From positions 1 through 17,464 of the forward strand of contig CAZKKM010000028.1 in NCBI GenBank assembly GCA_964553435.1: a stretch of 17,464 bases of DNA, given 5' to 3'. A program made the position numbers and the translations under genes. The DNA comes from RUG11867 sp964553435 (GTDB lineage: Bacteria > Bacillota_I > Bacilli_A > RF39 > UBA660). The notes beneath the pieces were generated by a model. That model had not been told where the DNA came from, ran no database searches, and saw only the letters and a list, made by a program, of their open reading frames with translations. How positions within the stretch are numbered: position 1 is the stretch's first letter; the number at the start of each line of letters is the position of its first letter. Shown here piece by piece: positions 1 through 7,230 of this stretch.

Positions 1-1
1 G

Positions 2-349
2 AAAAACGACGCATTTACAGTAAGTGACGAAGAAAAAGGAAACGGAAATCTCACATATCCTGTGGGATTGATAACAGCAGATGAGATAGTGGCTGCAGGT
101 GGAAAATATAATACGACAAATATAAAATATTATTTATACCGCCCAAATAATTCTTATTGGTCGATGACTCCTTACTATTTTCTTAAAAACGGACTTACTT
201 TCGTATTTAATGTCAAAAGTGACAGCAGTTTGAATGGTGATCGTGTGGGAGGCAGTGAAGCGGTTGCTCCTGTAATAAACCTCTCTTTCGAGTACGTAAG
301 TAAAATGATCGGAGACGGCACCATAGGAAACGAATATCGCGTCGAATAA
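2..349 (+). CDS. C-terminal end of a secreted/surface protein, cut by the window edge
   Basis: The reading frame is open from base 2 and ends at TAA 347-349, giving 115 residues with no start in the window. It holds the motif LTYPVGLITADEIVAAGG, an aromatic stretch around YWSMTPYYF, and a closing APVINL followed by GDGT and a final YRVE. I recognise this from memory as the C-terminal part of a paralogous surface-protein family in uncultured gut Bacilli. In that family an N-terminal signal anchor is followed by a Tyr/Trp-rich globular domain. The gene starting at 16282 appears to carry the N-terminal half of a relative. Function is unknown; an extracellular location is inferred from the family. 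No alignment could be run, so the family link rests on motif recall. Confidence 0.75.
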   Translation, partial: KNDAFTVSDEEKGNGNLTYPVGLITADEIVAAGGKYNTTNIKYYLYRPNNSYWSMTPYYFLKNGLTFVFNVKSDSSLNGDRVGGSEAVAPVINLSFEYVSKMIGDGTIGNEYRVE

Positions 350-351
350 GT

Positions 352-375
352 AAACACGACGTGTTTTTTGTTTTA
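352..375 (+). terminator. Hairpin with T-tract after the surface-protein gene
   Basis: Arms AAACAC (352-357) and GTGTTT (361-366) enclose a 3-base loop and run into TTTGTTTTA. It begins three bases after the stop codon, so it probably ends the upstream transcript. The stem is short. Confidence 0.6.
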
Positions 376-397
376 TTATGAAAGTTCAATTTTATGT

Positions 398-419
398 TCA
401 CGTAATTCGTGACTTTTTG
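398..419 (+). terminator. Second small hairpin with T-tract
   Basis: Arms TCACG (398-402) and CGTGA (408-412) enclose a 5-base loop and are followed by CTTTTTG. This is either a back-up terminator to the hairpin just upstream or chance, since the right arm overlaps the proposed -35 box of the next operon. Confidence 0.4.
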
Positions 420-437
420 TTTGAAATTTGATACAAT
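409..437 (+). promoter_or_regulatory. Promoter of the RnfC/RnfD operon
   Basis: A -35 like GTGACT (409-414), a 17-base spacer and TACAAT (432-437) form a sigma-A-type promoter. TG at 429-430 makes it an extended -10. The predicted +1 is near 444, only about 10 bases before the ATG at 454, so the leader would consist of little more than the ribosome binding site. Confidence 0.6.
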
Positions 438-453
438 CTAATTGGTGAGGATT

Positions 454-1635
454 ATGCAAGAAGTAATCATCAAAAAGGACAGTAAAATTGTTTTAAATAA
501 AGAGACTAATATGTTTTTGAATCCCAAGTTCGTCTTTTTACCGGTAGATGAAGGATTTAAACTTAAGGTTGCGGATAACGAATACGTATACAAGAACGAC
601 ATAGTCGCGATGAACGATAAAGGAAGGTCCATAACAGCTACGGCGAGCGGACGAGTTCTCGGTCTCAAAAAGATGGATTATTACGATAAAAAGGATGTTC
701 CCAGTGTCGTAATAGAAAATGATTTTAAAGAAAACATTCGAGCGAAAAAGAGTGCAAAGAAGTACATAACAGATTATTCGAAAAATGAATTTTTGCGAGT
801 CTTGGAAGATACTTCATATAGGTATAAGGGAGTTTATTTGGCTGACAAATTTGCAGGAGTTGCCAGAGAAATCATAATAAATGCGGTCGAGCCCGACCCA
901 TATTTTGGAAGTAAACGTGTCATACTAAAAGAAGCGGGTGAAGATATTCTCGAAACATGTGATTTTTTGGGAACTATGTTAGAAGCCGAGAAAATTTATT
1001 TCGTTCTCAAAAATACCGATGGCGAAGAAATAAGTCGACTAACGAGTATGATCGGCACATATCCTAATATCGAACTCAAACTCGTGAATGAAGCTTATCC
1101 GAACGGGATCGGTTACATGCAAAAAAAGATACTCAAATTGCCAGATGCTCTCGTCATCGATTTGGAAGAAGTCGCCGATGTGTTCAGACTTTTGAAAAGA
1201 GAACGTCCCATTTCATCAAAATTTATCACGATCACAGGAAGTGCTGTGCATCCGCGAGCAGTAGTGCGTGTTAAGTTGGGGTGCTTGCTTTCGGAGGTGT
1301 TCGTTCAAAATTTCGATTTCACTTCGCCGAAGATAGATGTCTATCTCAACGGTTCATTATATGGAAAAAGAGTGGATAGTCTCAAGTATGTCGTCGACTC
1401 ACAGATAGATGGCATTTTCATAGACGAAGAGCAAAAATATGAAGTTTCTCCTTGTCTCAATTGTGGGCAGTGCTCGAAGACATGTCCAGTAGGATTGAAT
1501 CCGAAATTTGTTTTCGATCATGATGGAAAAGTCATGCCAGAATATTACGACAAATGTTTGCAGTGTGGGCTTTGCAATTATGTTTGTCCCGCGAACCGAG
1601 ATTTAAGGGCATTCATGAAGGGAAGTGAGTTGTGA
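454..1635 (+). CDS. RnfC-like dicluster iron-sulfur protein
   Basis: This 393-residue protein resembles RnfC, the peripheral NADH-oxidising subunit of the Rnf ion-pumping complex. Two ferredoxin motifs are intact near the C-terminus: C334, C337, C340, C344P and C368, C371, C374, C378P, each fit for a [4Fe-4S] cluster. The N-terminal part (about 1-80) looks like the RnfC/Nqr barrel-sandwich region, and NAVEPDPY near residue 145 parallels the NAECEPY of RnfC. The glycine-rich loop GxGGAGFPT, which binds NADH and FMN in true RnfC, is not visible; the aligned stretch reads YLADKFAGV. The ATG at 454 is chosen over TTG 442 because GGTGAGG (444-450) lies just before it. It is first in an operon whose second gene overlaps its stop. 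The electron donor may differ from that of canonical RnfC. Its membership in the RnfC family is fairly sure; its activity is uncertain. Confidence 0.8.
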   Translation: MQEVIIKKDSKIVLNKETNMFLNPKFVFLPVDEGFKLKVADNEYVYKNDIVAMNDKGRSITATASGRVLGLKKMDYYDKKDVPSVVIENDFKENIRAKKSAKKYITDYSKNEFLRVLEDTSYRYKGVYLADKFAGVAREIIINAVEPDPYFGSKRVILKEAGEDILETCDFLGTMLEAEKIYFVLKNTDGEEISRLTSMIGTYPNIELKLVNEAYPNGIGYMQKKILKLPDALVIDLEEVADVFRLLKRERPISSKFITITGSAVHPRAVVRVKLGCLLSEVFVQNFDFTSPKIDVYLNGSLYGKRVDSLKYVVDSQIDGIFIDEEQKYEVSPCLNCGQCSKTCPVGLNPKFVFDHDGKVMPEYYDKCLQCGLCNYVCPANRDLRAFMKGSEL

Positions 1636-2513
1636 TGAAAAGAAGAAGTTTCAATACGAGACTTTATCTCATGTATCTCATAGCATTGATGCCTTTAGTT
1701 GTCTTCGGATTTTATAAAAACGGCATCGATTTGTTTCAAAAAGGACTCGTCGGATTCGGCGGTTGCTTGCGACCTTTGCTCATTCTTTTGGCCGGAGTCG
1801 GTGGAGCTTTGATAGGAGGAATAGCTAGAGAGAGGAGAAAGGGCATAAAAATAGATCGATCGATGGCGGATAAATTGAAAGGCGATATCGTAGAAGCTGT
1901 ATTGATAGTCGCGATCTTGCCCATCGCGAGCAATCCCATTATCATTTTTGTATCGACGTTCGTGTTTTCATTTTTCTTGCCGAAATTGAGTCTCAATAAG
2001 GTGGCACTCATGTATTTGATAATCGAAGGAACGAATGTTCTTTTGGGACTAAACAAATTTGCAAATGTATACGAGATGAACACGGCATTGAATTACGATG
2101 GTTACGATTTGTTTTTCGGAAGTGGGACGGGAGGTATCTTTTCGACCAACATCTTCCTAATCGCAATGGCTCTCATCTTTCTGTCATTTTGTAAACTTTA
2201 CAAAAGAGAGACAGTTTATTCGAGTCTCGTCACATTTCTCATCCTGGCCATAGTGCCGGCGATGGTCATGGGCAATTACAAAGAAATAATACCGTACATT
2301 TTCGGATACAATATATTGTTCATACTGGTCTTTATCGCACCGAATCTCTACAGTTCGAGTTATACGGTGAAGGGGCAAATAGTCTCGGGAGTATTGATAG
2401 GTATTTTGACTTTCGCTTTGTCGTTCGTGACACCGTATACGGCTGCGATAATCGCCGTTTTGATTGCCAGTTTGCTAAAAGGCATACTGGATCGGATGTT
2501 CGTCATCAAATAG
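1635..2513 (+). CDS. RnfD/NqrB-like integral membrane protein
   Basis: This 292-residue, very hydrophobic protein has roughly eight to ten membrane segments. It resembles RnfD/NqrB in its N-terminal layout (LIALMPLVVFGFY, then a paired-helix region with a basic loop RERRKG). The motif FFGSGTGGIFSTN near residue 158 stands where RnfD has a GxxxGSxGETS loop. The threonine motif SGATP, which carries covalent FMN in RnfD and NqrB, is not found anywhere in the protein. The ATG at 1635 shares a base with the RnfC stop (TGATG), and GGAAGTGAG lies five bases upstream, so the two are translationally coupled. Without rnfG, E, A and B nearby, a full ion-translocating complex cannot be assumed. It may be a divergent or repurposed RnfD. 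Confidence 0.72.
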   Translation: MKRRSFNTRLYLMYLIALMPLVVFGFYKNGIDLFQKGLVGFGGCLRPLLILLAGVGGALIGGIARERRKGIKIDRSMADKLKGDIVEAVLIVAILPIASNPIIIFVSTFVFSFFLPKLSLNKVALMYLIIEGTNVLLGLNKFANVYEMNTALNYDGYDLFFGSGTGGIFSTNIFLIAMALIFLSFCKLYKRETVYSSLVTFLILAIVPAMVMGNYKEIIPYIFGYNILFILVFIAPNLYSSSYTVKGQIVSGVLIGILTFALSFVTPYTAAIIAVLIASLLKGILDRMFVIK

Positions 2514-2527
2514 AAAAGAGGAATTTT

Positions 2528-4114
2528 ATGAAAAGAAAAGTTATCAATGTGATCATAACACTCGTCGTAGGTATAGTTTGTTTTTACTTCATGCTGCCTG
2601 CTGTCAATTTGACGAGCCCAGCATTCTACGTATTTTTAGGGATATTGTTTTTCGTATATGGCATTCTCGATATGGGAACGGGAGCCGTCGAATTTTTGAA
2701 GAAGGGTAGAATAAATGCATCTATGAAATTCAATACAATATTATTAGTACCGATCATGATTTTAATCATCGTTGTAGCGAACTTCTTCGTCTCGCCTATT
2801 TTCGACTCGAAGGGATATGCAAATCGCATAATGATAGATGAGACTGGGGATTTTGGAAGTGATGTTCAAGCTGTCGATTTCAAAAAGGTACCGCTTTTGG
2901 ATAAGGATTCGAGCCAAAAGCTCGGCGACAGAACGATGGGCGAGATGAGCGATTTGGTCAGTCAATACTATGTTAGCGACTTATATACGCAAATCAACTT
3001 CAACGAGGATATCGTTCGTGTGACGCCTTTGGAGTATGCCGATATCATCAAGTATATTTCGAACAGAAAGGATGGCATCAAAGGTTATATTACGGTCAAT
3101 TCGGTCACGGGTGAAGCTAAGGTCGTGAGGCTCGACGAGGGTATGAGATATGTTCCCAGTGCCATTTTAGGGGAGGATATGATGCGGCACTTGCGGTTCA
3201 AATATCCGACGACAATATTTGGGACATATACATTCGAGGTGGATGACGAAGGGAAACCTTTCTTCATCATTCCATGTGTCAAATATACGATGGTCGGATT
3301 AAAACGCGATATAAGTGGAGTCATCGTCTTGGATCCGGTAACTGGCAAGACAAAGCATTACGATGTAGGAGAAGTTCCATCTTGGATAGATCACGTTTAT
3401 GAGCCAGATTTGATCATCGAGCAAACAGATGATTGGGGAACTTATAAAGGTGGTTTTTGGAATTCTTTGTTCGCCCAGAAGAATGTCGTCAATACGACCG
3501 ATGGATACAATTATTTGGCCATGGATGGAGATGTCTTCCTATATACTGGAATCACATCAATCCAGAGTGACGAATCCAATTTGGGATTCATCTTGGCCAA
3601 CATGAGGACGAAAGAAACAGTTTTCTATTCGGCACCGGGAGCCGAGGAATACAGTGCGATGGCAAGTGCCGAAGGACAGGTACAGGAGATGAAGTATACT
3701 TCGACTTTCCCACTGCTCATCAATTTAAACGGAAGACCAACTTATTTGGTAAGTCTAAAAGACGATGCCGGATTGGTCAAAAAATATGCTTTCATCGACG
3801 TACAGGATTATCAAAAAGTCAGTGTCACAGATGTTTCATTGGGCATAGATAAAGCTGCAAAGACTTATTTAAATTCGTACAATTTGAACAATGAAGGAGA
3901 TGCTCAAGAGACGAGCATAAAGGTGGCGAGTATATCTTCGGCCATCGTAGATGGTAACACACATTATTACATAATAGACGAAGATAAGAGAAGATATTCT
4001 GTGAACATTACGATCGCACCGAATATACTTCCATTCGTAAACGTCGGAGATGTTTTAAGAGTTTCTTATGTCGAAGGCGAAGTGCGAACTATAAAAGATG
4101 TAATTGTGAATTAA
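2528..4114 (+). CDS. Conserved membrane protein with a large extracytoplasmic domain, function unknown
   Basis: 528 residues. Three hydrophobic segments lie at about 7-27, 32-54 and 70-92. A long soluble region of about 430 residues follows, most likely outside the membrane. It has repeated beta-rich stretches resembling PepSY-like modules (TVNSVTGEAKVVRLDEG and GVIVLDPVTGKTKHYDVGE), then a conserved region containing GYNYLAMDGDVFLYTG. The last 70 residues (THYYIIDEDKRRYSV onward) suggest an OB-like barrel. I recall uncharacterised homologues in other Bacillota but no experimental function. AAGAGG lies six bases before the ATG and the gene starts 14 bases after the RnfD stop, so it is third in the same operon. 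In Rnf operons ordered C-D-G-E-A-B this is the place of RnfG, but no RnfG flavin motif SGAT is visible. Confidence 0.7.
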   Translation: MKRKVINVIITLVVGIVCFYFMLPAVNLTSPAFYVFLGILFFVYGILDMGTGAVEFLKKGRINASMKFNTILLVPIMILIIVVANFFVSPIFDSKGYANRIMIDETGDFGSDVQAVDFKKVPLLDKDSSQKLGDRTMGEMSDLVSQYYVSDLYTQINFNEDIVRVTPLEYADIIKYISNRKDGIKGYITVNSVTGEAKVVRLDEGMRYVPSAILGEDMMRHLRFKYPTTIFGTYTFEVDDEGKPFFIIPCVKYTMVGLKRDISGVIVLDPVTGKTKHYDVGEVPSWIDHVYEPDLIIEQTDDWGTYKGGFWNSLFAQKNVVNTTDGYNYLAMDGDVFLYTGITSIQSDESNLGFILANMRTKETVFYSAPGAEEYSAMASAEGQVQEMKYTSTFPLLINLNGRPTYLVSLKDDAGLVKKYAFIDVQDYQKVSVTDVSLGIDKAAKTYLNSYNLNNEGDAQETSIKVASISSAIVDGNTHYYIIDEDKRRYSVNITIAPNILPFVNVGDVLRVSYVEGEVRTIKDVIVN

Positions 4115-4119
4115 AATGC

Positions 4120-4155
4120 AAAGTAGACTGAACAGAAGCGATTCGTCTACTTTTT
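4120..4155 (+). terminator. Strong terminator of the RnfC/RnfD operon
   Basis: Arms AAAGTAGAC (4120-4128) and GTCTACTTT (4145-4153) give nine base pairs. An inner GAA/TTC pairing (4130-4132 with 4142-4144) continues the stem, and T residues run to 4155. It lies six bases past the stop of the 528-residue protein. Confidence 0.88.
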
Positions 4156-4161
4156 AGATGA

Positions 4162-4190
4162 TTTACTAAAATAGATGAGCATGATATAAT
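4162..4190 (+). promoter_or_regulatory. Promoter of the YgjP-like gene operon
   Basis: TTTACT (4162-4167), a 17-base spacer and a perfect TATAAT (4185-4190), with TG at 4182-4183 making an extended -10. The predicted +1 is near 4197, which argues for a start codon downstream of the GTG at 4197. Confidence 0.75.
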
Positions 4191-4214
4191 AATTTTGTGA
4201 AAGAGGGCGAGCTC

Positions 4215-4808
4215 GTGCATGTCAATATCGATGGGAAATACACCTATGTCAAAGTGAAAAGAAAACCAATAAAGAACATCTATTTTAAATGGGAGAATGA
4301 GGATTTGCTAGTGACATGCAACAATTATCTCTCGCAAAGGGAAATAGAGAGACTCATAAAGAAGAACACCGAGAGTTTGATAAAGTTGAAAGCGAGAACA
4401 CCGAAGAGTGATCTTAACGAAAACGAAATATACTATCTTGGAGAAAAACACGTCATCGAGTTCGACGGTGTCAGTAAGACTTATATCGACGGCAACAAAA
4501 TAATCAGCAAAGATAGAGAAGAATTGCAGAAATTTTTAGCTCATCAGTGTGCGGTCATTTTCAATTCGCGTTTAGAACGATTGAAAGTGCAGTTTTCCGA
4601 TTTACCGGAATTCAGATTGCGAATACGACGCATGTCGACGAGGTGGGGTGTATGCAATACGAAGAGCATGACAGTCACCTTGAATTCGGAATTGATAAAA
4701 AAAGATGTATCTTTGATCGATTATGTCATCATTCACGAGTTGTGTCATTTCAAACATATGAATCATTCTTCGGATTTTTGGAGCGAAGTAGAAAAATATT
4801 ATCCGTAG
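4215..4808 (+). CDS. YgjP-like zinc metallopeptidase-domain protein, C-terminus cut by an in-frame TAG
   Basis: It belongs to the YgjP-like (DUF45) family of M48-like putative metallopeptidases. H174-E175-L-C-H178 is the HExxH zinc site, with H184 in NHSSDFW as the likely third ligand. RRMSTRWGVCN upstream is also typical of the family. Start: GTG 4215 is preferred because GAGGGCGAG lies seven bases upstream and the promoter places +1 near 4197; GTG 4197 is the alternative (203 residues). The reading stops at TAG 4806-4808 right after YYP. The same frame continues HKMARKMLKESQND to TGA 4851-4853, which matches the usual family ending after KYxPD. The continued frame would overlap the next gene's ATG at 4846, a typical operon junction. 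The reported end is the first stop; the ancestral end is probably 4853. Cellular role unknown. Confidence 0.85.
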   Translation: MHVNIDGKYTYVKVKRKPIKNIYFKWENEDLLVTCNNYLSQREIERLIKKNTESLIKLKARTPKSDLNENEIYYLGEKHVIEFDGVSKTYIDGNKIISKDREELQKFLAHQCAVIFNSRLERLKVQFSDLPEFRLRIRRMSTRWGVCNTKSMTVTLNSELIKKDVSLIDYVIIHELCHFKHMNHSSDFWSEVEKYYP

Positions 4809-4845
4809 CATAAAATGGCGAGGAAAATGCTAAAGGAGAGTCAAA

Positions 4846-5565
4846 ATGATTGAATCTGTGAAAAACGATAAGGTAAAATTTTGGGCCAAACTCGGTGAAA
4901 AAAAATATCGAGAGGAGACTGGAAAGTTTTTGGTCGAGGGCGAACATCTCGTAGAAGAGGCTAAAAAAGCAGGATTGCTCGAAGAAGTAATCGTCATGGA
5001 TAAAAATAGGTTCGACTACGAAAATATGACTATCGTAAGTGAAGCAGTTATGAAGAAGATAACGACTCTTGCGAATGTACCGAGAATAATAGGAGTTGCT
5101 AAGAAGCCTGATCCTCGTGGAATATCCGGGAATGTTTTACTTTTAGATGGTATTCAAGATCCCGGCAATATGGGCACGATCATAAGAAGTGCTGCAGCTT
5201 TTGGCATCGATACGATCGTAGCTGGCGAAGGAACGGTCAGTGTATATAATTCGAAAGTGGTACGAGCTACAGAAGGGCTTCTGTTTCATGTAAACGTCAT
5301 CTCGGCCGATCTTACTTTATTGATTCCCGAATTAAAAAAAGAGGGGTATATTGTTTACTCATCGAAGGTAGATGGTGGACAAAAACTTAGCGATACTTCA
5401 TTTGCAAAACGCGTCGCGATCGTCGTCGGAAGTGAAGGAAGTGGAGTGCACGATGAGGTTTCGGATATGTGCGATGAATTTTTGTACATTCCGATGAGCG
5501 ATAAATGCGAATCTTTGAATGTAGGTGTAGCCACATCCATAATTTTGTACGAACTCAATAGATGA
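4846..5565 (+). CDS. SpoU/TrmH-family RNA 2'-O-methyltransferase
   Basis: This 239-residue protein is of the SPOUT class, which folds a trefoil knot and transfers a methyl group from S-adenosylmethionine to a ribose 2'-OH of rRNA or tRNA. The N-terminal 80 residues hold the substrate-binding module with FLVEGEHLVEEA. The three SpoU motifs follow: D105-PGN-MGTIIR114 (motif 1, with the catalytic Arg), VVGSEGSG around 193-200 (motif 2) and IPM then E222SLNVGVATS (motif 3). All key residues are present. GGAG sits shortly before the ATG. It follows the YgjP-like gene directly in the same operon. The target nucleotide cannot be told from the sequence; RlmB-like or TsnR/YsgA-like rRNA methylation are both possible. 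Confidence 0.9.
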   Translation: MIESVKNDKVKFWAKLGEKKYREETGKFLVEGEHLVEEAKKAGLLEEVIVMDKNRFDYENMTIVSEAVMKKITTLANVPRIIGVAKKPDPRGISGNVLLLDGIQDPGNMGTIIRSAAAFGIDTIVAGEGTVSVYNSKVVRATEGLLFHVNVISADLTLLIPELKKEGYIVYSSKVDGGQKLSDTSFAKRVAIVVGSEGSGVHDEVSDMCDEFLYIPMSDKCESLNVGVATSIILYELNR

Positions 5566-5584
5566 TTTCTTCATAACATATAGT

Positions 5585-5833
5585 ATGAAAGTTATTAGTA
5601 TGGAGGAGTATACTCCCGACATGGGCTTACTCGTCAGTCTGGAAGACAAAGAAGACTTCGTTTCTATAAAAGGCAGTGTCAATATGGATGCTCAAAAAAT
5701 ACTCGATAATCCGAGCAAGTATTTGGATAAAAGCAAAACATATTATTTCTACTGTGAACAAGGCTCGAGAAGTAGAAGAGTTGTGCAAATTTTGGGAGTA
5801 TACGGCTATAAAGTAGTAAAGGTGACCAGGTGA
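5585..5833 (+). CDS. Small rhodanese-domain protein
   Basis: This 82-residue single-domain protein resembles the sulfurtransferase rhodanese. The active-site loop is CEQGSRSRR, with the persulfide-forming cysteine near residue 59. SIKGSVNM matches the HIxGAINI motif, and GYKVVKVTR matches the final GYxVVxxxGG strand, although the usual glycine pair is missing because the protein ends there. It is shorter than the common 100-110 residues. No good Shine-Dalgarno site precedes ATG 5585; ATG 5600 is an alternative. TATAGT just before the start is a possible -10, but no -35 fits. It follows the methyltransferase by 19 bases and is probably its co-transcribed last gene. The sulfur acceptor is unknown; a role in the SUF pathway further on is possible but unproven. 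Confidence 0.82.
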   Translation: MKVISMEEYTPDMGLLVSLEDKEDFVSIKGSVNMDAQKILDNPSKYLDKSKTYYFYCEQGSRSRRVVQILGVYGYKVVKVTR

Positions 5834-5848
5834 TGGTCGTCTTTTTTT
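5824..5848 (+). terminator. Terminator overlapping the rhodanese stop codon
   Basis: Arms GACCA (5824-5828) and TGGTC (5834-5838) enclose a loop that contains the TGA stop at 5831-5833. Seven T residues follow at 5842-5848. The coding end is part of the terminator. Confidence 0.78.
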
Positions 5849-5885
5849 GTAAAGCTTGCTTTCGAATGAGAAGTTTTTATTTATT

Positions 5886-5914
5886 TTGTTTTACTTTTTT
5901 GGTATATTTAATAT
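5886..5914 (+). promoter_or_regulatory. Possible promoter of the SEDS gene
   Basis: TTGTTT (5886-5891), 17 bases and TAATAT (5909-5914) fit a sigma-A pattern, but +1 would fall near 5921, almost on the start codon. An alternative -10 is TATATT (5903-5908) with a poor -35. A promoter is expected here because a terminator precedes and the gap holds no other gene. Confidence 0.4.
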
Positions 5915-5924
5915 GGTGGAAACT

Positions 5925-7103
5925 ATGATCGATGTACTAAAAAAAATGGATAAACCTTTATTTTTTGCTGTTATTCTTCTATGTGTCATAGGGCTCATCA
6001 TGGTCTTCAGTGCTTCGAACATCTCATCGGTCTTACAATACAGTGTCACATCGTATTACTTTTTTAAAAAACAGTTGATGGTCATGGTGGGCAGTTTTTT
6101 GGTCGGTTTGATCGTCATCAACATACCGACGAGCAAGTATCATTATTTGAAATTTCCGATGGTCATCGGCATCATTGGACTTCTCATAGGTCTTTACGTC
6201 AAAGCGACGTTTACGAACGGTGCAAGAAGCTGGTACAATTTTGGATTATTCTCATTGCAGCCATCTGAATTTGCCAAGACGGTTGTCGTCATCGTCATGG
6301 CCAGTTTTTTCGGCAAACACTTGGATTGCGAAAGACGATACTTCTTTTTATCCCCGATAATCGTATGTGCAGCGATCGCTTTATTGATATTGTTTCAACC
6401 GGATTTGGGAACAGCCATCATCATAAGTTTGACGGTATTTGCGATGTTTTTGGTGGTTCCCTTCAATAAAGCTGATAAAGATGTCAGGATATGTCGCATC
6501 GTGGGTTCGATCTTCGTAGGAGCAGTTCTGTTGTTATTCATATTCGGTGGAGAGATGTTATCTAAAAGCGAACTCGTAAACAAGATCCTCACACCAGAGC
6601 AGACGAGTAGACTCGTCTATAGGGCTCCTTGTACGCGGCCTAATGACAAAACAGGATATCAGGTTTGTAACGGAATGATCGCCATCAACAATGGAGGGTT
6701 ATTCGGAGTAGGTCTCGGAAAAAGTACCCAAAAATATCTATATTTACCTGAGGCTCATACAGATTTCATATTTCCGATAATCGTCGAAGAATTGGGGAGT
6801 ATTGCCGGGGCGGGAATAATTCTTCTGTATGCTTTCATCTTGTTTAGATGTTTGAAGATAGCCAAAGGTGCAAGAGATTTGACGGGATCACTCATCGCCT
6901 ACGGAACGTTCTTGGTCATTCTCTTGCATTTGATCGTCAATTTCGGAGGAATATTGGCTTTAATGCCTCTCACAGGTGTGCCCGTTCCACTTCTTTCGTA
7001 CGGTGGAAGTGTGACATTGAATACACTCATCATGATATTTTTGACTTTGAGGGTTTCTTACGAGGGAAACAAGGCAAGGGAAAAGAAAAGAAAGAGTAAG
7101 TAA
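5925..7103 (+). CDS. ftsW: SEDS-family peptidoglycan polymerase (FtsW/RodA type)
   Basis: This 392-residue polytopic protein, with about ten membrane segments, belongs to the SEDS family of lipid II polymerases that work with a class B penicillin-binding protein in septal or lateral wall growth. Family motifs include Q112PSE near the third segment, QPDLGTAIII, GLFGVGLG, PEAHTD280FIF with the catalytic aspartate, EELG, and VPLLSYGGS near the C-terminus. The extracytoplasmic loop before YQVCNGM is unusual in holding two cysteines (one in YRAPC, one in YQVC). FtsW is favoured over RodA because of KSTQKYLYLPEAHTDF and a basic C-terminal tail; RodA or SpoVE remain possible. ATG 5925 is chosen because GGTGGA lies four bases before it. 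The longer TTG start at 5856 would fall at or upstream of the promoter. It is a single-gene transcript with its own terminator. Confidence 0.88.
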   Translation: MIDVLKKMDKPLFFAVILLCVIGLIMVFSASNISSVLQYSVTSYYFFKKQLMVMVGSFLVGLIVINIPTSKYHYLKFPMVIGIIGLLIGLYVKATFTNGARSWYNFGLFSLQPSEFAKTVVVIVMASFFGKHLDCERRYFFLSPIIVCAAIALLILFQPDLGTAIIISLTVFAMFLVVPFNKADKDVRICRIVGSIFVGAVLLLFIFGGEMLSKSELVNKILTPEQTSRLVYRAPCTRPNDKTGYQVCNGMIAINNGGLFGVGLGKSTQKYLYLPEAHTDFIFPIIVEELGSIAGAGIILLYAFILFRCLKIAKGARDLTGSLIAYGTFLVILLHLIVNFGGILALMPLTGVPVPLLSYGGSVTLNTLIMIFLTLRVSYEGNKAREKKRKSK

Positions 7104-7137
7104 AAAATTCGTTGAGTATGAAACTTAGAGAAAATTT

Positions 7138-7178
7138 AAGCAACAACCGGTATCTCAGGAACCGTGCGTTGCTTTTTT
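7138..7178 (+). terminator. Terminator after the SEDS gene
   Basis: Arms AAGCAAC (7138-7144) and GTTGCTT (7168-7174) close a stem. An inner CGGT (7148-7151) pairs with ACCG (7161-7164) across a 9-base loop, and the T-tract runs to 7178. A symmetrical three-base internal loop separates the two helices. Confidence 0.85.
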
Positions 7179-7230
7179 ATATGCTCATATGCCCTTTTGT
7201 AAACGAAAGATTTAAGCGAGTGGTTTGTAC

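Noticed and set aside
7104..7180. Riboswitch or T-box in the ftsW-rlmN gap
   Set aside because: The hairpin at 7138-7178 is explained as a terminator of the upstream gene; no T-box sequence or other known aptamer core is visible, and the promoter lies downstream of it.
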